Assembly (NCBI GenBank): GCA_029203185.1
Contig: CP119310.1
Location: forward strand, 2,294,001-2,358,000
DNA length: 64,000 nt
Direction: 5' to 3'
Source of the DNA: Candidatus Chryseobacterium colombiense
GTDB lineage: Bacteria; Bacteroidota; Bacteroidia; Flavobacteriales; Weeksellaceae
Part shown: positions 26,529 through 36,747 of the stretch, piece by piece
How positions within the stretch are numbered: the stretch's first letter is position 1
Layout: each line of letters begins with the position of its first letter
Notes under the pieces: generated by a model
The model's input: the letters and a program-made list of their open reading frames with translations, nothing else
Told to the model about the DNA's origin: nothing
Database searches by the model: none
Translations under genes and position numbers: made by a program

Positions 26529-29500
26529 TTGAAACTGAAAATTAATACTAGAAAGCTCTTAAGGCGATTCCTTATCACCATTATTTCCATATTGGTTTTT
26601 CTTATCCTGCTTGTTTTTAGTTTAAGGCTTCCGGCCGTTCAAAACTTCATCAAGGATAAACTGGTCGTCTATCTTGAAAAGAAAATCAAAACAAAAGTAA
26701 GCCTCGAGAGAGTTTACATCGGATTTCCAAACAGTCTTGTTATGGAAAATTTGTATTTAAAAGGACAAGATGTCGATACTCTTCTGGCGGTAAGAAAATT
26801 GGATGTTGGCTTAAATATGCTGAAACTGATTCATTCCACAGCAGATATTACCTCAGTAGATCTGGAAGGAGCAAGAGCTAATGTCGTGAGAAAACCTGAT
26901 GGAAAATTCAACTTTGATTATATTATTGATGCTTTTGCAACCAGTGACAAAGAAGAAAGCCCGTCTAAACCTTTCATCATTTCTTTAGATAAAATTAAAC
27001 TAAAAGATATTGGTGTTACCTTCAATGACCAGCAATCCCGAAATGATATAAAACTTTACTTTACATCTTTTGATACAAGGGTAAAAACCTTTGACTTAAA
27101 TAACAATAAATACGCTGTTAATGATATTAATCTTGACGGACTAAAGTTAAAATTAAAACAGGATCTCGTAGAAGAAGTCTCCAAAAAAGTTGAAAAGAAA
27201 GTTGATTCCCTGAATAATAAAAAGCCGATGCAGATTGGGCTAAGAGGAATAAAACTCACCAATTTCGATATCGACTATGGCGACGAAAATACTAAAACTT
27301 TCGCAAAAGTCCTGTTCAAAGAACTCAGCACAAAAGTTAACAAGCTTGACCTGGAAAACAATGCTTATAGTGTAGATAATATTTTCCTTTCCGGTGCAGA
27401 TATCAATGCCAATCTTTATCTTCCGGCTCAGAATGCAAATCCGAAAAACAGCAAAAAACTTGAAGCTTCTAAAGTAACGGATAAAGAAAAAGCAATGAGT
27501 CTGTTACTTGGAAAACTGGTTTTAAATGATGTAAAAGTTGCCTATAACAATACCGCCATTGCTCCTACAAAACAGGGAATGGATTTCAATCATATGAATT
27601 TCCCAAAAATGAATGTTGAGGTAAGAAGTTTCAAAATGCAGAATAATACCTTTGCAGGAACTGTAAGCTCAGCAGAAATTCAGGAAGCGAGAGGGCTCGA
27701 TATTCAGAAATTCAATACGGATTTTGTATACAATGAGAAAGAAGCTTATTTAAAAGACCTTTATCTGCAAACCCCAAAAACGTTATTGCGTGATGAGATC
27801 ATTCTAAATTACAATTCTATTGAACAATTAAGTTCAAATTTAGGTGCTGTAAAAGTTTCAGCGAATATTAAAGATTCCAGAATTGGTTTTTCAGATATTC
27901 TGAATTTGGTTCCGACTTTAAGAAACACCGTTCCTTTCAATAAATATCCAAATGCTGTTTTAAATGTTAATGCCAATGTAAAAGGAAATGTCAACGATTT
28001 ATTGATCAACAATCTTAAAGTTTCAGGCTTGGATCAATTGAGAGTTGCAGCATCGGGAAGAATCAAAAATACGATGAATCCTGATAAATTATATTATGAT
28101 TTAAGGTTTACAGAATTATCTTCATCTGCAAAAACGATTTTTAATTTAGTTCCGAAAAAGACGATTCCTTCCAATATTTCCCTGCCTTCACAAATGAGTA
28201 TTAAAGGAATAGCAAAAGGTACCACGAAAGTTGTAGACGCCAATCTGAACCTCTACTCCAGTCTTGGCAACGCGGCTGTGATTGCTAAAGTGGATATGCG
28301 CAGAAAGAATCATGAGCTGTATGATGTAAAAGCAAATCTCCAGGGATTACAGATTGGTAAAATTATTCAGAATAAAGATATCGGAGCAATTTCAGCACAA
28401 ATTTATGCCAAAGGAGAAAGTTTTGATTTCAAAAATGCAAAAGCAGATATAAAAGGGCACGTTGCATCGGCAGTTTACAAAGGCTACCGTTACCAAAACA
28501 TGAACCTTACAGGGAAAATCAATCGTGGAGCCTATACTATTGTTTTAAATTCAAAAGATCCGAATGCTAATTTATTACTAACCGCTTCCGGAGTTTACAA
28601 TGAAAAAAATCCTACGGTAAAAGTGAATGGAGAAGTGATAAAACTGGATGTCAACAAGCTTGGATTCTATGAAAAACCAATGATTATTGCAGGAAAGATT
28701 GATGGTGATTTCACCAATCTTGATCCGGACAATCTGAATGGTTATTTAACTTTAAAAGATTTTGCCTTCTCAGATACCAAAGAAGTATATCCTGTTCAGG
28801 AACTAAATCTAAAAGCTTCTTCCACAAACGATTCTACGCAAATTGTTCTTAATTCGCAGGTTGCAAATGTAGAACTAAAAGGAAAATATAAACTGACTCA
28901 GATTTTTGGATCCTTATCCAATACCATCAATCAATATTATCAGTTTCAAAAGCCAGGAAAAGTTCAGAAAATTCAGCAGGGACAGTTTTTTACCTTTAAT
29001 GCAAAAATTAAAAATGATGATATCATCAGAAAATTTGTTCCGGATCTGAAGAGTTTTGAGACCATTAATCTGACTGGAAATTATGATGCCGATTCTCAGA
29101 AAATTGAAATTGACGGACAGATTCCGCAGCTTTTGTATGGTGAAAATTCTGTTGAAAATGCAACCTTAAAAGTTACCAACGAAAATCAAGCACTACAGTA
29201 CAATCTGTATGTAGCAGGATTAAAAAGCTCAAGTTTTGCTTTAAATAAGGTAAATATAGGTGGAGATGTTGCCAACAATATCATCAATTACAATATTACC
29301 ACGAAAGACACAAAAGATGTAACCCAGTTTCTGATCGCCGGAAATGCAAAATCATTGAATGACATCACAGAAGTATCTCTAAATCCGGATGGATTAAAAT
29401 TAAACTATACGGATTGGACAGTCTCAGAAGGAAACAAAATTCAAATCGGAAATAAAGGAATTTTTGCAGATAATTTCAAACTTTCCAATGGAGGAAGTGA

Positions 29501-31556
29501 AATTTCATTACAATCAGAATCTCAGTCTCCAAACTCTCCTTTAAATGTTTCGTTGAAAGATTTCAAAATTGAGACCATTACAGAACTGATTAAAAAAGAC
29601 ACTCTTCTGGCAAGAGGAACAATCAATGGAACCGCTCAATTGAAAGATCTGACGAAAAAAATGACATTCACCACCGATTTAAATATTTCAGATTTAATCG
29701 TATATGAAAATCCTGTCGGAAATCTTGCCGTAAAAGTCAACAACAATTCTCCAAACCTTCTGAATGCTGATGTTGTCCTTTCAGGAAATAATAATGATGT
29801 GAAAATTCTGGGAGACTACAATACTTCTTCCAGCACTTTTGATCTGAACATGGCGATCAATCAGCTTCAAATGAAGAGCATCCAAGGTTTTTCCATGAAT
29901 GCGATCACCAATACGGAAGGGTACATTTCAGGAAATCTTAAAATTACAGGAACAACTGATAAACCTAACATTTTAGGGAAAGTCAAATTCAATGATGTAG
30001 GGTTGGAAATTGCCAAAACAGGAAGTGATTTCAGAAAGCTGAATGATGAAATTAACTTTACCAATCGAGGTATAGAGTTCGATAATTTTAAAATCAATGA
30101 TAGAGACGGAAACTCTCTGAGAATTAACGGAGAGGTTCTTACACAAACCTATAAAGATTTTGCTTTCAATTTAGATGTCAGAGCCAAGGATTTTAAAGTC
30201 GTAAATTCTGAAAAATCGAACGATGCCATTATGTACGGAATTTTAGCGATTGATGCCAATCTTCATATCCGCGGTAATCTGGATCTTCCAAAAGTTGATG
30301 GAAGACTTAGCGTTTCGGATGCCACCGATTTTTCATTTGTACTTCCACAATCGAGCCCGTCATTGCAGGAAAGAGACGGAATTGTAGAATTTATCGATCA
30401 GGATCAGGTCGTTCTTAATAAAACCATTAAGGCAGATTCTCTAAATGCACAAAGCCGCATCAAAGGAATGGATGTAAGCGTGAATATAGAGGTAAGTAAA
30501 GAAGCAAAACTTTCTATTATTATCGATAAAGCAAACGGGGATTTTGTAAAACTTCAGGGAGAAGCAGAGTTAACAGGAGGAATAGATCCTTCCGGAAAAA
30601 CTACACTTGTCGGAGTATATCAGGTAGAATCCGGAGCGTATGAAATGTCAGTAAGCTTACTGAAACGTAAATTCGATATCCAAAAAGGAAGCACCATTAC
30701 CTGGACCGGAGAACCTACCACCGCAATACTGAATATTACTGCCATTTACAAGACCGAAACAGCCCCAATAGATTTGGTAGAACAGCAATTAAATCCAGAT
30801 TCTCCGGGAGAACTCAATCAGTACAAGCAAAGAATTCCTTTCAATACATTATTAAAAATGAAAGGAGAGCTTTTAAAACCTGAAATTACATTTGATATTA
30901 CTACTGATAAGAAGAATAACGCAGTTTCATCTGCCGTAATTGAAACTATAGATCAGAAACTTGCCCAGCTGAGAACCCAGGAATCGGAAATGAATAAGCA
31001 GGTTTTTGCTCTCTTACTACTAAACCGCTTCATTGGTGAAAATCCTTTTGAATCCAGCGCAGGAATGTCCGGGGAAATGATCGCCAGACAAAGTGTGAGC
31101 AAACTTCTTTCTCAGCAGCTAAATAATCTGGCATCTGATTTGATAAAAGGAGTAGATTTAAATTTTGATCTCGAATCTTCAGAAGATTATTCAACCGGTA
31201 ATAAAAATACAAGAACTGACCTTAATGTAGGAGTGAGTAAGAAACTGCTGAATGACCGTCTCAAAGTTTCTGTAGGAAGTAATTTTGCTTTAGAAGGTGA
31301 TGCCCGCGAAAATGAAAATATGACCAATATCGCCGGAAATGTAACGGTAGATTACAGCCTTTCTAAAGACGGAAGATATATGCTTCGTGCGTACCGTAAA
31401 GATGAATATCAAGTGGCTCTTCAGGGACAAATCATAGAAACCGGAGTAGGCTTTATTATCACATTGGATTATGATAAATTCCGTGATATTTTCAAAAAAT
31501 CTACAGAGAAAAGAGTCAGAGAAAAGAAAAAGGATAAGGCAGTAGAATTCAAATAA
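26529..31556 (+). CDS. tamB: Translocation and assembly module protein TamB
   Basis: A very large protein of 1675 residues. It has one N-terminal signal anchor (FLITIISILVFLILLVFSLRL, about 14-34), then more than 1200 residues of repetitive beta-strand sequence, as in the AsmA/TamB lipid-transfer superfamily, and a C-terminal DUF490 domain (from about 1330, with QVESGAYEMSVSLLKRKFDI). TamB spans the periplasm as a hydrophobic groove and works with the outer-membrane partner encoded 10 bp downstream. It starts at a TTG codon, because the only good N-terminal start lies there. Its length is normal for Bacteroidota. Confidence 0.92.
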   Translation: MKLKINTRKLLRRFLITIISILVFLILLVFSLRLPAVQNFIKDKLVVYLEKKIKTKVSLERVYIGFPNSLVMENLYLKGQDVDTLLAVRKLDVGLNMLKLIHSTADITSVDLEGARANVVRKPDGKFNFDYIIDAFATSDKEESPSKPFIISLDKIKLKDIGVTFNDQQSRNDIKLYFTSFDTRVKTFDLNNNKYAVNDINLDGLKLKLKQDLVEEVSKKVEKKVDSLNNKKPMQIGLRGIKLTNFDIDYGDENTKTFAKVLFKELSTKVNKLDLENNAYSVDNIFLSGADINANLYLPAQNANPKNSKKLEASKVTDKEKAMSLLLGKLVLNDVKVAYNNTAIAPTKQGMDFNHMNFPKMNVEVRSFKMQNNTFAGTVSSAEIQEARGLDIQKFNTDFVYNEKEAYLKDLYLQTPKTLLRDEIILNYNSIEQLSSNLGAVKVSANIKDSRIGFSDILNLVPTLRNTVPFNKYPNAVLNVNANVKGNVNDLLINNLKVSGLDQLRVAASGRIKNTMNPDKLYYDLRFTELSSSAKTIFNLVPKKTIPSNISLPSQMSIKGIAKGTTKVVDANLNLYSSLGNAAVIAKVDMRRKNHELYDVKANLQGLQIGKIIQNKDIGAISAQIYAKGESFDFKNAKADIKGHVASAVYKGYRYQNMNLTGKINRGAYTIVLNSKDPNANLLLTASGVYNEKNPTVKVNGEVIKLDVNKLGFYEKPMIIAGKIDGDFTNLDPDNLNGYLTLKDFAFSDTKEVYPVQELNLKASSTNDSTQIVLNSQVANVELKGKYKLTQIFGSLSNTINQYYQFQKPGKVQKIQQGQFFTFNAKIKNDDIIRKFVPDLKSFETINLTGNYDADSQKIEIDGQIPQLLYGENSVENATLKVTNENQALQYNLYVAGLKSSSFALNKVNIGGDVANNIINYNITTKDTKDVTQFLIAGNAKSLNDITEVSLNPDGLKLNYTDWTVSEGNKIQIGNKGIFADNFKLSNGGSEISLQSESQSPNSPLNVSLKDFKIETITELIKKDTLLARGTINGTAQLKDLTKKMTFTTDLNISDLIVYENPVGNLAVKVNNNSPNLLNADVVLSGNNNDVKILGDYNTSSSTFDLNMAINQLQMKSIQGFSMNAITNTEGYISGNLKITGTTDKPNILGKVKFNDVGLEIAKTGSDFRKLNDEINFTNRGIEFDNFKINDRDGNSLRINGEVLTQTYKDFAFNLDVRAKDFKVVNSEKSNDAIMYGILAIDANLHIRGNLDLPKVDGRLSVSDATDFSFVLPQSSPSLQERDGIVEFIDQDQVVLNKTIKADSLNAQSRIKGMDVSVNIEVSKEAKLSIIIDKANGDFVKLQGEAELTGGIDPSGKTTLVGVYQVESGAYEMSVSLLKRKFDIQKGSTITWTGEPTTAILNITAIYKTETAPIDLVEQQLNPDSPGELNQYKQRIPFNTLLKMKGELLKPEITFDITTDKKNNAVSSAVIETIDQKLAQLRTQESEMNKQVFALLLLNRFIGENPFESSAGMSGEMIARQSVSKLLSQQLNNLASDLIKGVDLNFDLESSEDYSTGNKNTRTDLNVGVSKKLLNDRLKVSVGSNFALEGDARENENMTNIAGNVTVDYSLSKDGRYMLRAYRKDEYQVALQGQIIETGVGFIITLDYDKFRDIFKKSTEKRVREKKKDKAVEFK

Positions 31557-31566
31557 ACACTAAAGA

Positions 31567-33894
31567 ATGAAAAATAAACTCTCTATATATTTCAAATATT
31601 TATTCGCTTCCGGATTTGCAGCGGTCAGCCTTTCCTGTAGCAATACTAAATTTTTGAAGGAAGGACAAATGCTTTACACCGGAGCGGAGGTAAAAATAGA
31701 AAACGATTCTCTTTCAAAAAAAGAAAGAAAAGAGCTTAAGACCGCCTTGGAAGCTAACCTTACTCCAAAGCCCAATTCCACGTTTTTAGGAATGCGTCCC
31801 AAACTGTATTTCTATAATATCGCCAAAGAACCTAAAAAGGAAAAAGGATTTAACTACTGGCTGAAATATAAAATGGGGGAAAAACCTGTTTTACTGGGAG
31901 ATGTAGACCGGGAGTTTAATAAAGATATCATTCAGAATTATTCTGAAAATAAAGGATATTTTAATGCAAGAGCTACTTATGACACCGTTTCTAAAAACAA
32001 AAAAGCACAGGTTATCTATACGTTAAGACCGGGTTCAAGATATTTAATCAGTAATGTTAAGTTTCAGAAAGATTCTTCATTAGTGAATAAGGAAATTCAG
32101 GATTTATCCGGTAAAACATTTCTTAAAAACGGCAATCCGTTTGATCTGGACGTTATTAAAAGTGAAAGAGAAAGAATTGATAATGGGCTTAAAGAAAGAG
32201 GTTTCTATTATTTCCATCCTGATAATATTATTGTTCAGGCTGATAGTACCGTAAGCAAAAATCATAAGGTAGAGCTTAATGTAAAACTGAAAGATGACAC
32301 TCCGGATCTTTCCACACAGCAGTTCAGTATTGATAAGGTGATTGTATTTCCGACCTATAATATCCAGGATGTAAGAACCGGGAAATATCATATTCCGATG
32401 AATACGGATTCCCTCGCTCAATATGCCTATAAGGATATTTATGTCATCGATCCGCAACACAAATTCAAACCGAAAATCTTTGACAGGGCTTTATATTTTA
32501 AAAAGGGAGATCTTTACAACCGTACCAATCACAACCTTACTTTAAACCGACTGATCAGTTTAGGAGTTTTTAAATTCGTGAAAAACGAGTTTATCGTATC
32601 AGATTCTCTTCAGCATAAATTTGATTCTTATTATCTTTTAACACCGAGAGAAATACAGTCTCTTCGTTTAGAAGCTTTAGGAAGAACAAATTCTGCCAAT
32701 TATGCCGGAAGTGAATTAAACCTCAACTGGACGCATCGAAATTTTTTCAAAGGAGCAGAACAGTTTAAAGCCGCAATTTACGGAGCCTTCGATTTCCAGA
32801 TGGGAGGTCCTGAAAATGCTAAAAATTTATTCAGAGCCGGAACGAATGTTCAGCTTTCCATACCGAGAATTGTTGCTCCTTTCAGGTTTAATTCTTCAAG
32901 TGCTTTTGTCCCGAGAACCAATATTACTCTAGGCTACGAGTTCCAGAACCGTACCGAGTATTACACTTTAAATACCTTCACAGGTTCATTCGGATACCTT
33001 TGGAAAGAGAATGCCAGAAAAGAACATGATCTGAAAATTTTTGATGTGACTTATGTTTCTCCTTCAAAAATTACGGCATTGTATGATTCAATTTCTGCAA
33101 AAAGTGATGCGATGCGGAGAGTAGTGGCCCGTCAATTGATTTTTGGACCTACTTATTCCTATACATATACAAATACCATGCTGTCGAAACCAACAACCAT
33201 TTATTATAAAGGTACATTGGATTTAGCAGGAAATATAACAGGTTTGGTCACGGGTGCGAATGTAAAAAAAGATAAAGAAAAAACAGTTTTCGGAGTTCCG
33301 TTCAGTCAATATGCAAAGATTGAAAATGACTTCAGACTGTATCATAAGTTCACCGAAAAAACATCTTTAGCAACGAGGTTTATCGCCGGATTAGCTTATC
33401 CTTACGGAAATTCTGAGCATATTCCTTTTTCAAAACAGTTTTTCTCCGGGGGAAGTAACAGTGTAAGAGCATTTCGCGCAAGAACCTTAGGGCCCGGAAG
33501 TTTTGATCCGAGAACGATTCAACAAGGCTATTATTTTGATCAGTCCGGTGATATTAAATTAGAACTTAATGCAGAATACCGCGCCAATCTTTATAAGTTT
33601 TTAAATGTCGCCGTTTTTGCTGACGCAGGAAATGTTTGGCTGATCAATGAAGATGCCAGCAGACCGGGAGCCAAATTTTCAAAAGAATTTTTAAGTGAAG
33701 TCGCCGTTGGAGCCGGAGTTGGCCTAAGATTAGATTTCTCTATTTTAATTTTAAGATTGGATCTGGCCATGCCACTGAGAGTTCCATATTATGAAAAAAA
33801 TGACAGATGGACATTCGATAAAATAAATTTCGGTGATTCCAGCTGGAGAAAGGATAATCTTATTCTGAATATTGCCATCGGATACCCTTTCTAA
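31567..33894 (+). CDS. BamA/TamA-family outer-membrane lipoprotein (TamL type)
   Basis: A 775-residue protein with a lipoprotein signal (AVSLSC, lipidated Cys24), then POTRA-like modules (about 60-300) and a C-terminal Omp85 barrel. The barrel holds the family signature region GGSNSVRAFRARTLGPGS (about 632-649) and ends in a terminal Phe (IAIGYPF). Members with an N-terminal lipid are the Bacteroidota version of TamA. With TamB it helps insert outer-membrane proteins or move lipids. It starts 10 bp after tamB and is clearly in the same operon. Confidence 0.9.
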   Translation: MKNKLSIYFKYLFASGFAAVSLSCSNTKFLKEGQMLYTGAEVKIENDSLSKKERKELKTALEANLTPKPNSTFLGMRPKLYFYNIAKEPKKEKGFNYWLKYKMGEKPVLLGDVDREFNKDIIQNYSENKGYFNARATYDTVSKNKKAQVIYTLRPGSRYLISNVKFQKDSSLVNKEIQDLSGKTFLKNGNPFDLDVIKSERERIDNGLKERGFYYFHPDNIIVQADSTVSKNHKVELNVKLKDDTPDLSTQQFSIDKVIVFPTYNIQDVRTGKYHIPMNTDSLAQYAYKDIYVIDPQHKFKPKIFDRALYFKKGDLYNRTNHNLTLNRLISLGVFKFVKNEFIVSDSLQHKFDSYYLLTPREIQSLRLEALGRTNSANYAGSELNLNWTHRNFFKGAEQFKAAIYGAFDFQMGGPENAKNLFRAGTNVQLSIPRIVAPFRFNSSSAFVPRTNITLGYEFQNRTEYYTLNTFTGSFGYLWKENARKEHDLKIFDVTYVSPSKITALYDSISAKSDAMRRVVARQLIFGPTYSYTYTNTMLSKPTTIYYKGTLDLAGNITGLVTGANVKKDKEKTVFGVPFSQYAKIENDFRLYHKFTEKTSLATRFIAGLAYPYGNSEHIPFSKQFFSGGSNSVRAFRARTLGPGSFDPRTIQQGYYFDQSGDIKLELNAEYRANLYKFLNVAVFADAGNVWLINEDASRPGAKFSKEFLSEVAVGAGVGLRLDFSILILRLDLAMPLRVPYYEKNDRWTFDKINFGDSSWRKDNLILNIAIGYPF

Positions 33895-33915
33895 TTTTAT
33901 GTTCAATAAACCCTG

Positions 33916-34845
33916 ATGAATAATATGATAAAAAATATAAAATTTTTCTGGGAAGTCCTAAAGGAAACCTTCTCTGAATGGAACAGTTCTTCTGCTTCCA
34001 CAGATTCGGCAAGCTTAGCTTATTATGCTATTTTTTCGATTCCGGGATTATTAATTATCATTATTTGGATTGCAGGATACTTTTTTGGGGAGGAAGCAAT
34101 ACGCGGAGAAATTAGTCAGCAAATCAGCGGTTTGATGGGTGCTGATGCCGCAAAAAGTATAGAGAATATGATTGCTGGAGCTTTGATCGATAAGCAAAAT
34201 ATTTTCATGAAAATCATAGGAGTGGGTTCTTTAGTTTTTGGTTCTACTACTCTATTTTTTCAACTGCAACATTCATTAAATACCCTTTGGGATGTAGAAG
34301 CAGCGCCTAAAAAAGCTATTGTGAAGTTTTTACTGGATAGAGCCAATTCATTAGGAATGATCTTAATTCTTGGTTTTCTGCTTATGGTGACCATGATTTT
34401 GTCCTCTTTAATCAGCATTTTCAACAAATTCATTACCCAATATTTTGGCTTGGAAACCTATATGTTGGTAGAACTGATCAACTTTGCAGTGGGTTTTGGT
34501 GTAGTTATGCTTTTATTTGCCTTATTATTTAAAGTGCTTCCCGATGTAGAAATCAGCTGGAAATCGGTTTGGGCAGGAGCATTGCTAACTACGATCCTTT
34601 TTACGCTGGGAAAATTTTTATTAAGTCTCTATTTTGGAACGGCGAAACCTACTTCGGCATTCGGAACTGCCGGAACCGTCATTTTAATTATGATGTGGAT
34701 CAACTATTCCTGTATGCTTGTGTTTTTCGGAGCAGAGTTCACTAAAGTATATACTTATAAAAAAGGCTACAGAATTGTTCCTTCAAAACATGCTAAATGG
34801 AGCAATGCTAAACTTTATCAAGACAGCAGAAAAACCTCAACATAA
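33916..34845 (+). CDS. YihY/virulence factor BrkB family membrane protein
   Basis: A 309-residue integral membrane protein with about six helices. The motif SASTDSASLAYYAIFSIPGL (24-43) and the central region GSLVFGSTTLFFQLQHSLNTLW are characteristic of the YihY/BrkB family. Members have been linked to the transport of phospholipids across the cell envelope (AsmA/TamB-related work) but the function is not settled. It follows tamL by 21 bp, so it is probably the third gene of that operon, which fits an envelope-lipid role. Confidence 0.9.
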   Translation: MNNMIKNIKFFWEVLKETFSEWNSSSASTDSASLAYYAIFSIPGLLIIIIWIAGYFFGEEAIRGEISQQISGLMGADAAKSIENMIAGALIDKQNIFMKIIGVGSLVFGSTTLFFQLQHSLNTLWDVEAAPKKAIVKFLLDRANSLGMILILGFLLMVTMILSSLISIFNKFITQYFGLETYMLVELINFAVGFGVVMLLFALLFKVLPDVEISWKSVWAGALLTTILFTLGKFLLSLYFGTAKPTSAFGTAGTVILIMMWINYSCMLVFFGAEFTKVYTYKKGYRIVPSKHAKWSNAKLYQDSRKTST

Positions 34846-34868
34846 AATATTGATCTTAACTTCAATAA

Positions 34869-34902
34869 AAAAGGCTTTTGAAATTCAAAAGCCTTTTATT
34901 TT
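34869..34902. terminator. Bidirectional terminator between yihY and argS
   Basis: AAAAGGCTTTTGAA at 34869-34882 pairs exactly with 34884-34897, with poly-A before and poly-T after. Confidence 0.85.
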
Positions 34903-36663
34903 TTACATTCTGTTTACAGTTTGTATTCCTAGGAGCTGTAGCGATTTTTTTATCGTTTTTGCCGTAAGATCCGAAATACTTAGACGGAACTGTTTTACAT
35001 TCTCATCTTCCTGATTCATAATCGGATTACTCTGATAGAAAGAATTGTATGTTTTTACCAGATCATACACATAATTGGCTATTAAAGCCGGACTTAAGAC
35101 TTCTGCTGCTTTTTCAACAACAATTTTATAATTTGCCAGCTGCATGATCAATTCTTTTTCAGACTGATTCAATTCAACTTCAGCAATTTCTTTCTGCTCA
35201 AAATTAGCTTTAGCCAATAAAGACTGAATACGTGCGAAAGTGTATTGAATGAAAGGACCTGTATTTCCATTAAAATCGATACTTTCTTCAGGATTGAAAA
35301 GCATTTTTTTCTTCGGATCCACTTTCAGCATGAAATATTTCAATGCCCCAATTCCTACATTTTCATAGTTCGCATTCTTTTCTTCTTCGGTTAGGTTTTC
35401 TAATTTTCCTAATTCTTCAGCTTTAGATTTTGCAATAGTAAACATTTCCTGCATCAAATCATCCGCATCTACTACTGTTCCTTCACGGGATTTCATTTTC
35501 CCGTTAGGAAGCTCAACCATACCGTAAGATAAATGATATAGCTGATCCGCCCAGGAATATCCCAGTTTTCCTAGAATTTTAAATAAAACCTGGAAATGAT
35601 AATCCTGTTCGTTTCCTACCGTATAAATCAGTTTTTGAATATCATTTTGTTTAAAACGCTCTACCGCAGTTCCCAAATCCTGAGTCATATAAACTGAAGT
35701 TCCGTCCGAACGTAATAAAAGTTTCTGATCCAATCCTTCATCCGTAAGATCGCACCAAACAGAGCCATCCTCTTTTTGATACAAAACTCCTTTATCTAAA
35801 CCTTCCTGAATAAGGTCTTTACCTAAAATATAGGTATTGCTTTCATATTGTACCTGATCGAAGTCTACTCCCAATCTTTTATAGGTTTCATTGAATCCTT
35901 TATATACCCAGGAATTCATTTCATTCCAAAGATTTCTTACTTTTTCATCTCCATTTTCCCAGTCCAGCAACATCTTTTGAGCTTCTTTCATCAAAGGAGC
36001 TTCTTTTTTTGCTTGATCTTCACTCATTCCCTGAGCAACAAGTTCAGCCATTTCCTGCTTATATTCCTGATCAAATCTCACATAATAATTACCAACAAAC
36101 TTATCTCCTTTGGTATGAGTAGCATCAGGAGTTTCACCCTTTCCATATTTTTCCCAAGCCAACATCGACTTACAAATGTGGATTCCTCTATCATTAATAA
36201 TCTGAGTTTTGATCACATCATAACCTGCTTCTTTTAAAATCTGAGCAACAGAAAAACCTAATAAATTATTTCTGATGTGTCCCAAGTGAAGAGGTTTGTT
36301 CGTATTCGGTGAAGAATATTCTACCATTACCGTAGAATTTTTCTTTTCAACAACATCAAACTGATTAGCTACCGATCTAAAATTATCTACAAAAAACTGA
36401 TTTTTAACTTTAACATTAAGAAAACCTTTCACGACATTGAAGCTTTCCAATAGTTCAGTCTGTTCCGTTAAAGCTTCACCTAATTCCACACCAATACTCT
36501 CCGGATTTTTTTTCAACTGCTTTACCAAAGGAAAAGTAACAATCGTAAAATCTCCTTCAAATTCAGTTTTATTCTCCTGAATTTCCAGCTTGATCTCTTT
36601 CAGTTGGTAAACGTTAAGGATAACTTCAGCTAGTTTTTGTTCTATTATATCTTTAATATTCAT
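34903..36663 (-). CDS. argS: Arginine-tRNA ligase
   Basis: A 586-residue class I synthetase. The HIGH motif appears as HLGH (in SPNTNKPLHLGHIRNN, about 115-130), and the KMSKS-like loop is GKMKSREGTVV. The N-terminal Arg-tRNA additional domain and the C-terminal DALR anticodon-binding domain (FIQYTFARIQSLL onward) are both present. It charges tRNA-Arg in the cytoplasm. Monocistronic. Confidence 0.98.
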   Translation of the reverse strand: MNIKDIIEQKLAEVILNVYQLKEIKLEIQENKTEFEGDFTIVTFPLVKQLKKNPESIGVELGEALTEQTELLESFNVVKGFLNVKVKNQFFVDNFRSVANQFDVVEKKNSTVMVEYSSPNTNKPLHLGHIRNNLLGFSVAQILKEAGYDVIKTQIINDRGIHICKSMLAWEKYGKGETPDATHTKGDKFVGNYYVRFDQEYKQEMAELVAQGMSEDQAKKEAPLMKEAQKMLLDWENGDEKVRNLWNEMNSWVYKGFNETYKRLGVDFDQVQYESNTYILGKDLIQEGLDKGVLYQKEDGSVWCDLTDEGLDQKLLLRSDGTSVYMTQDLGTAVERFKQNDIQKLIYTVGNEQDYHFQVLFKILGKLGYSWADQLYHLSYGMVELPNGKMKSREGTVVDADDLMQEMFTIAKSKAEELGKLENLTEEEKNANYENVGIGALKYFMLKVDPKKKMLFNPEESIDFNGNTGPFIQYTFARIQSLLAKANFEQKEIAEVELNQSEKELIMQLANYKIVVEKAAEVLSPALIANYVYDLVKTYNSFYQSNPIMNQEDENVKQFRLSISDLTAKTIKKSLQLLGIQTVNRM

Positions 36664-36680
36664 TATTCCATTTTGAAATA

Positions 36681-36688
36681 CAAATATA
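36681..36688 (-). promoter_or_regulatory. Candidate -7 element of argS
   Basis: On the minus strand it reads TATATTTG, 17 bp before the argS ATG. It lies beside the terminator of the susC-susD unit. Confidence 0.35.
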
Positions 36689-36697
36689 CGGAAATAA

Positions 36698-36721
36698 AAA
36701 AACCGCCTTTCAGCGGTTTTT
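36698..36721. terminator. Terminator downstream of susD
   Basis: AAAAACCGC at 36698-36706 pairs with GCGGTTTTT at 36713-36721, around a six-base loop. Confidence 0.75.
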
Positions 36722-36747
36722 AAAATATTAAAATTTGTATGTAACTG

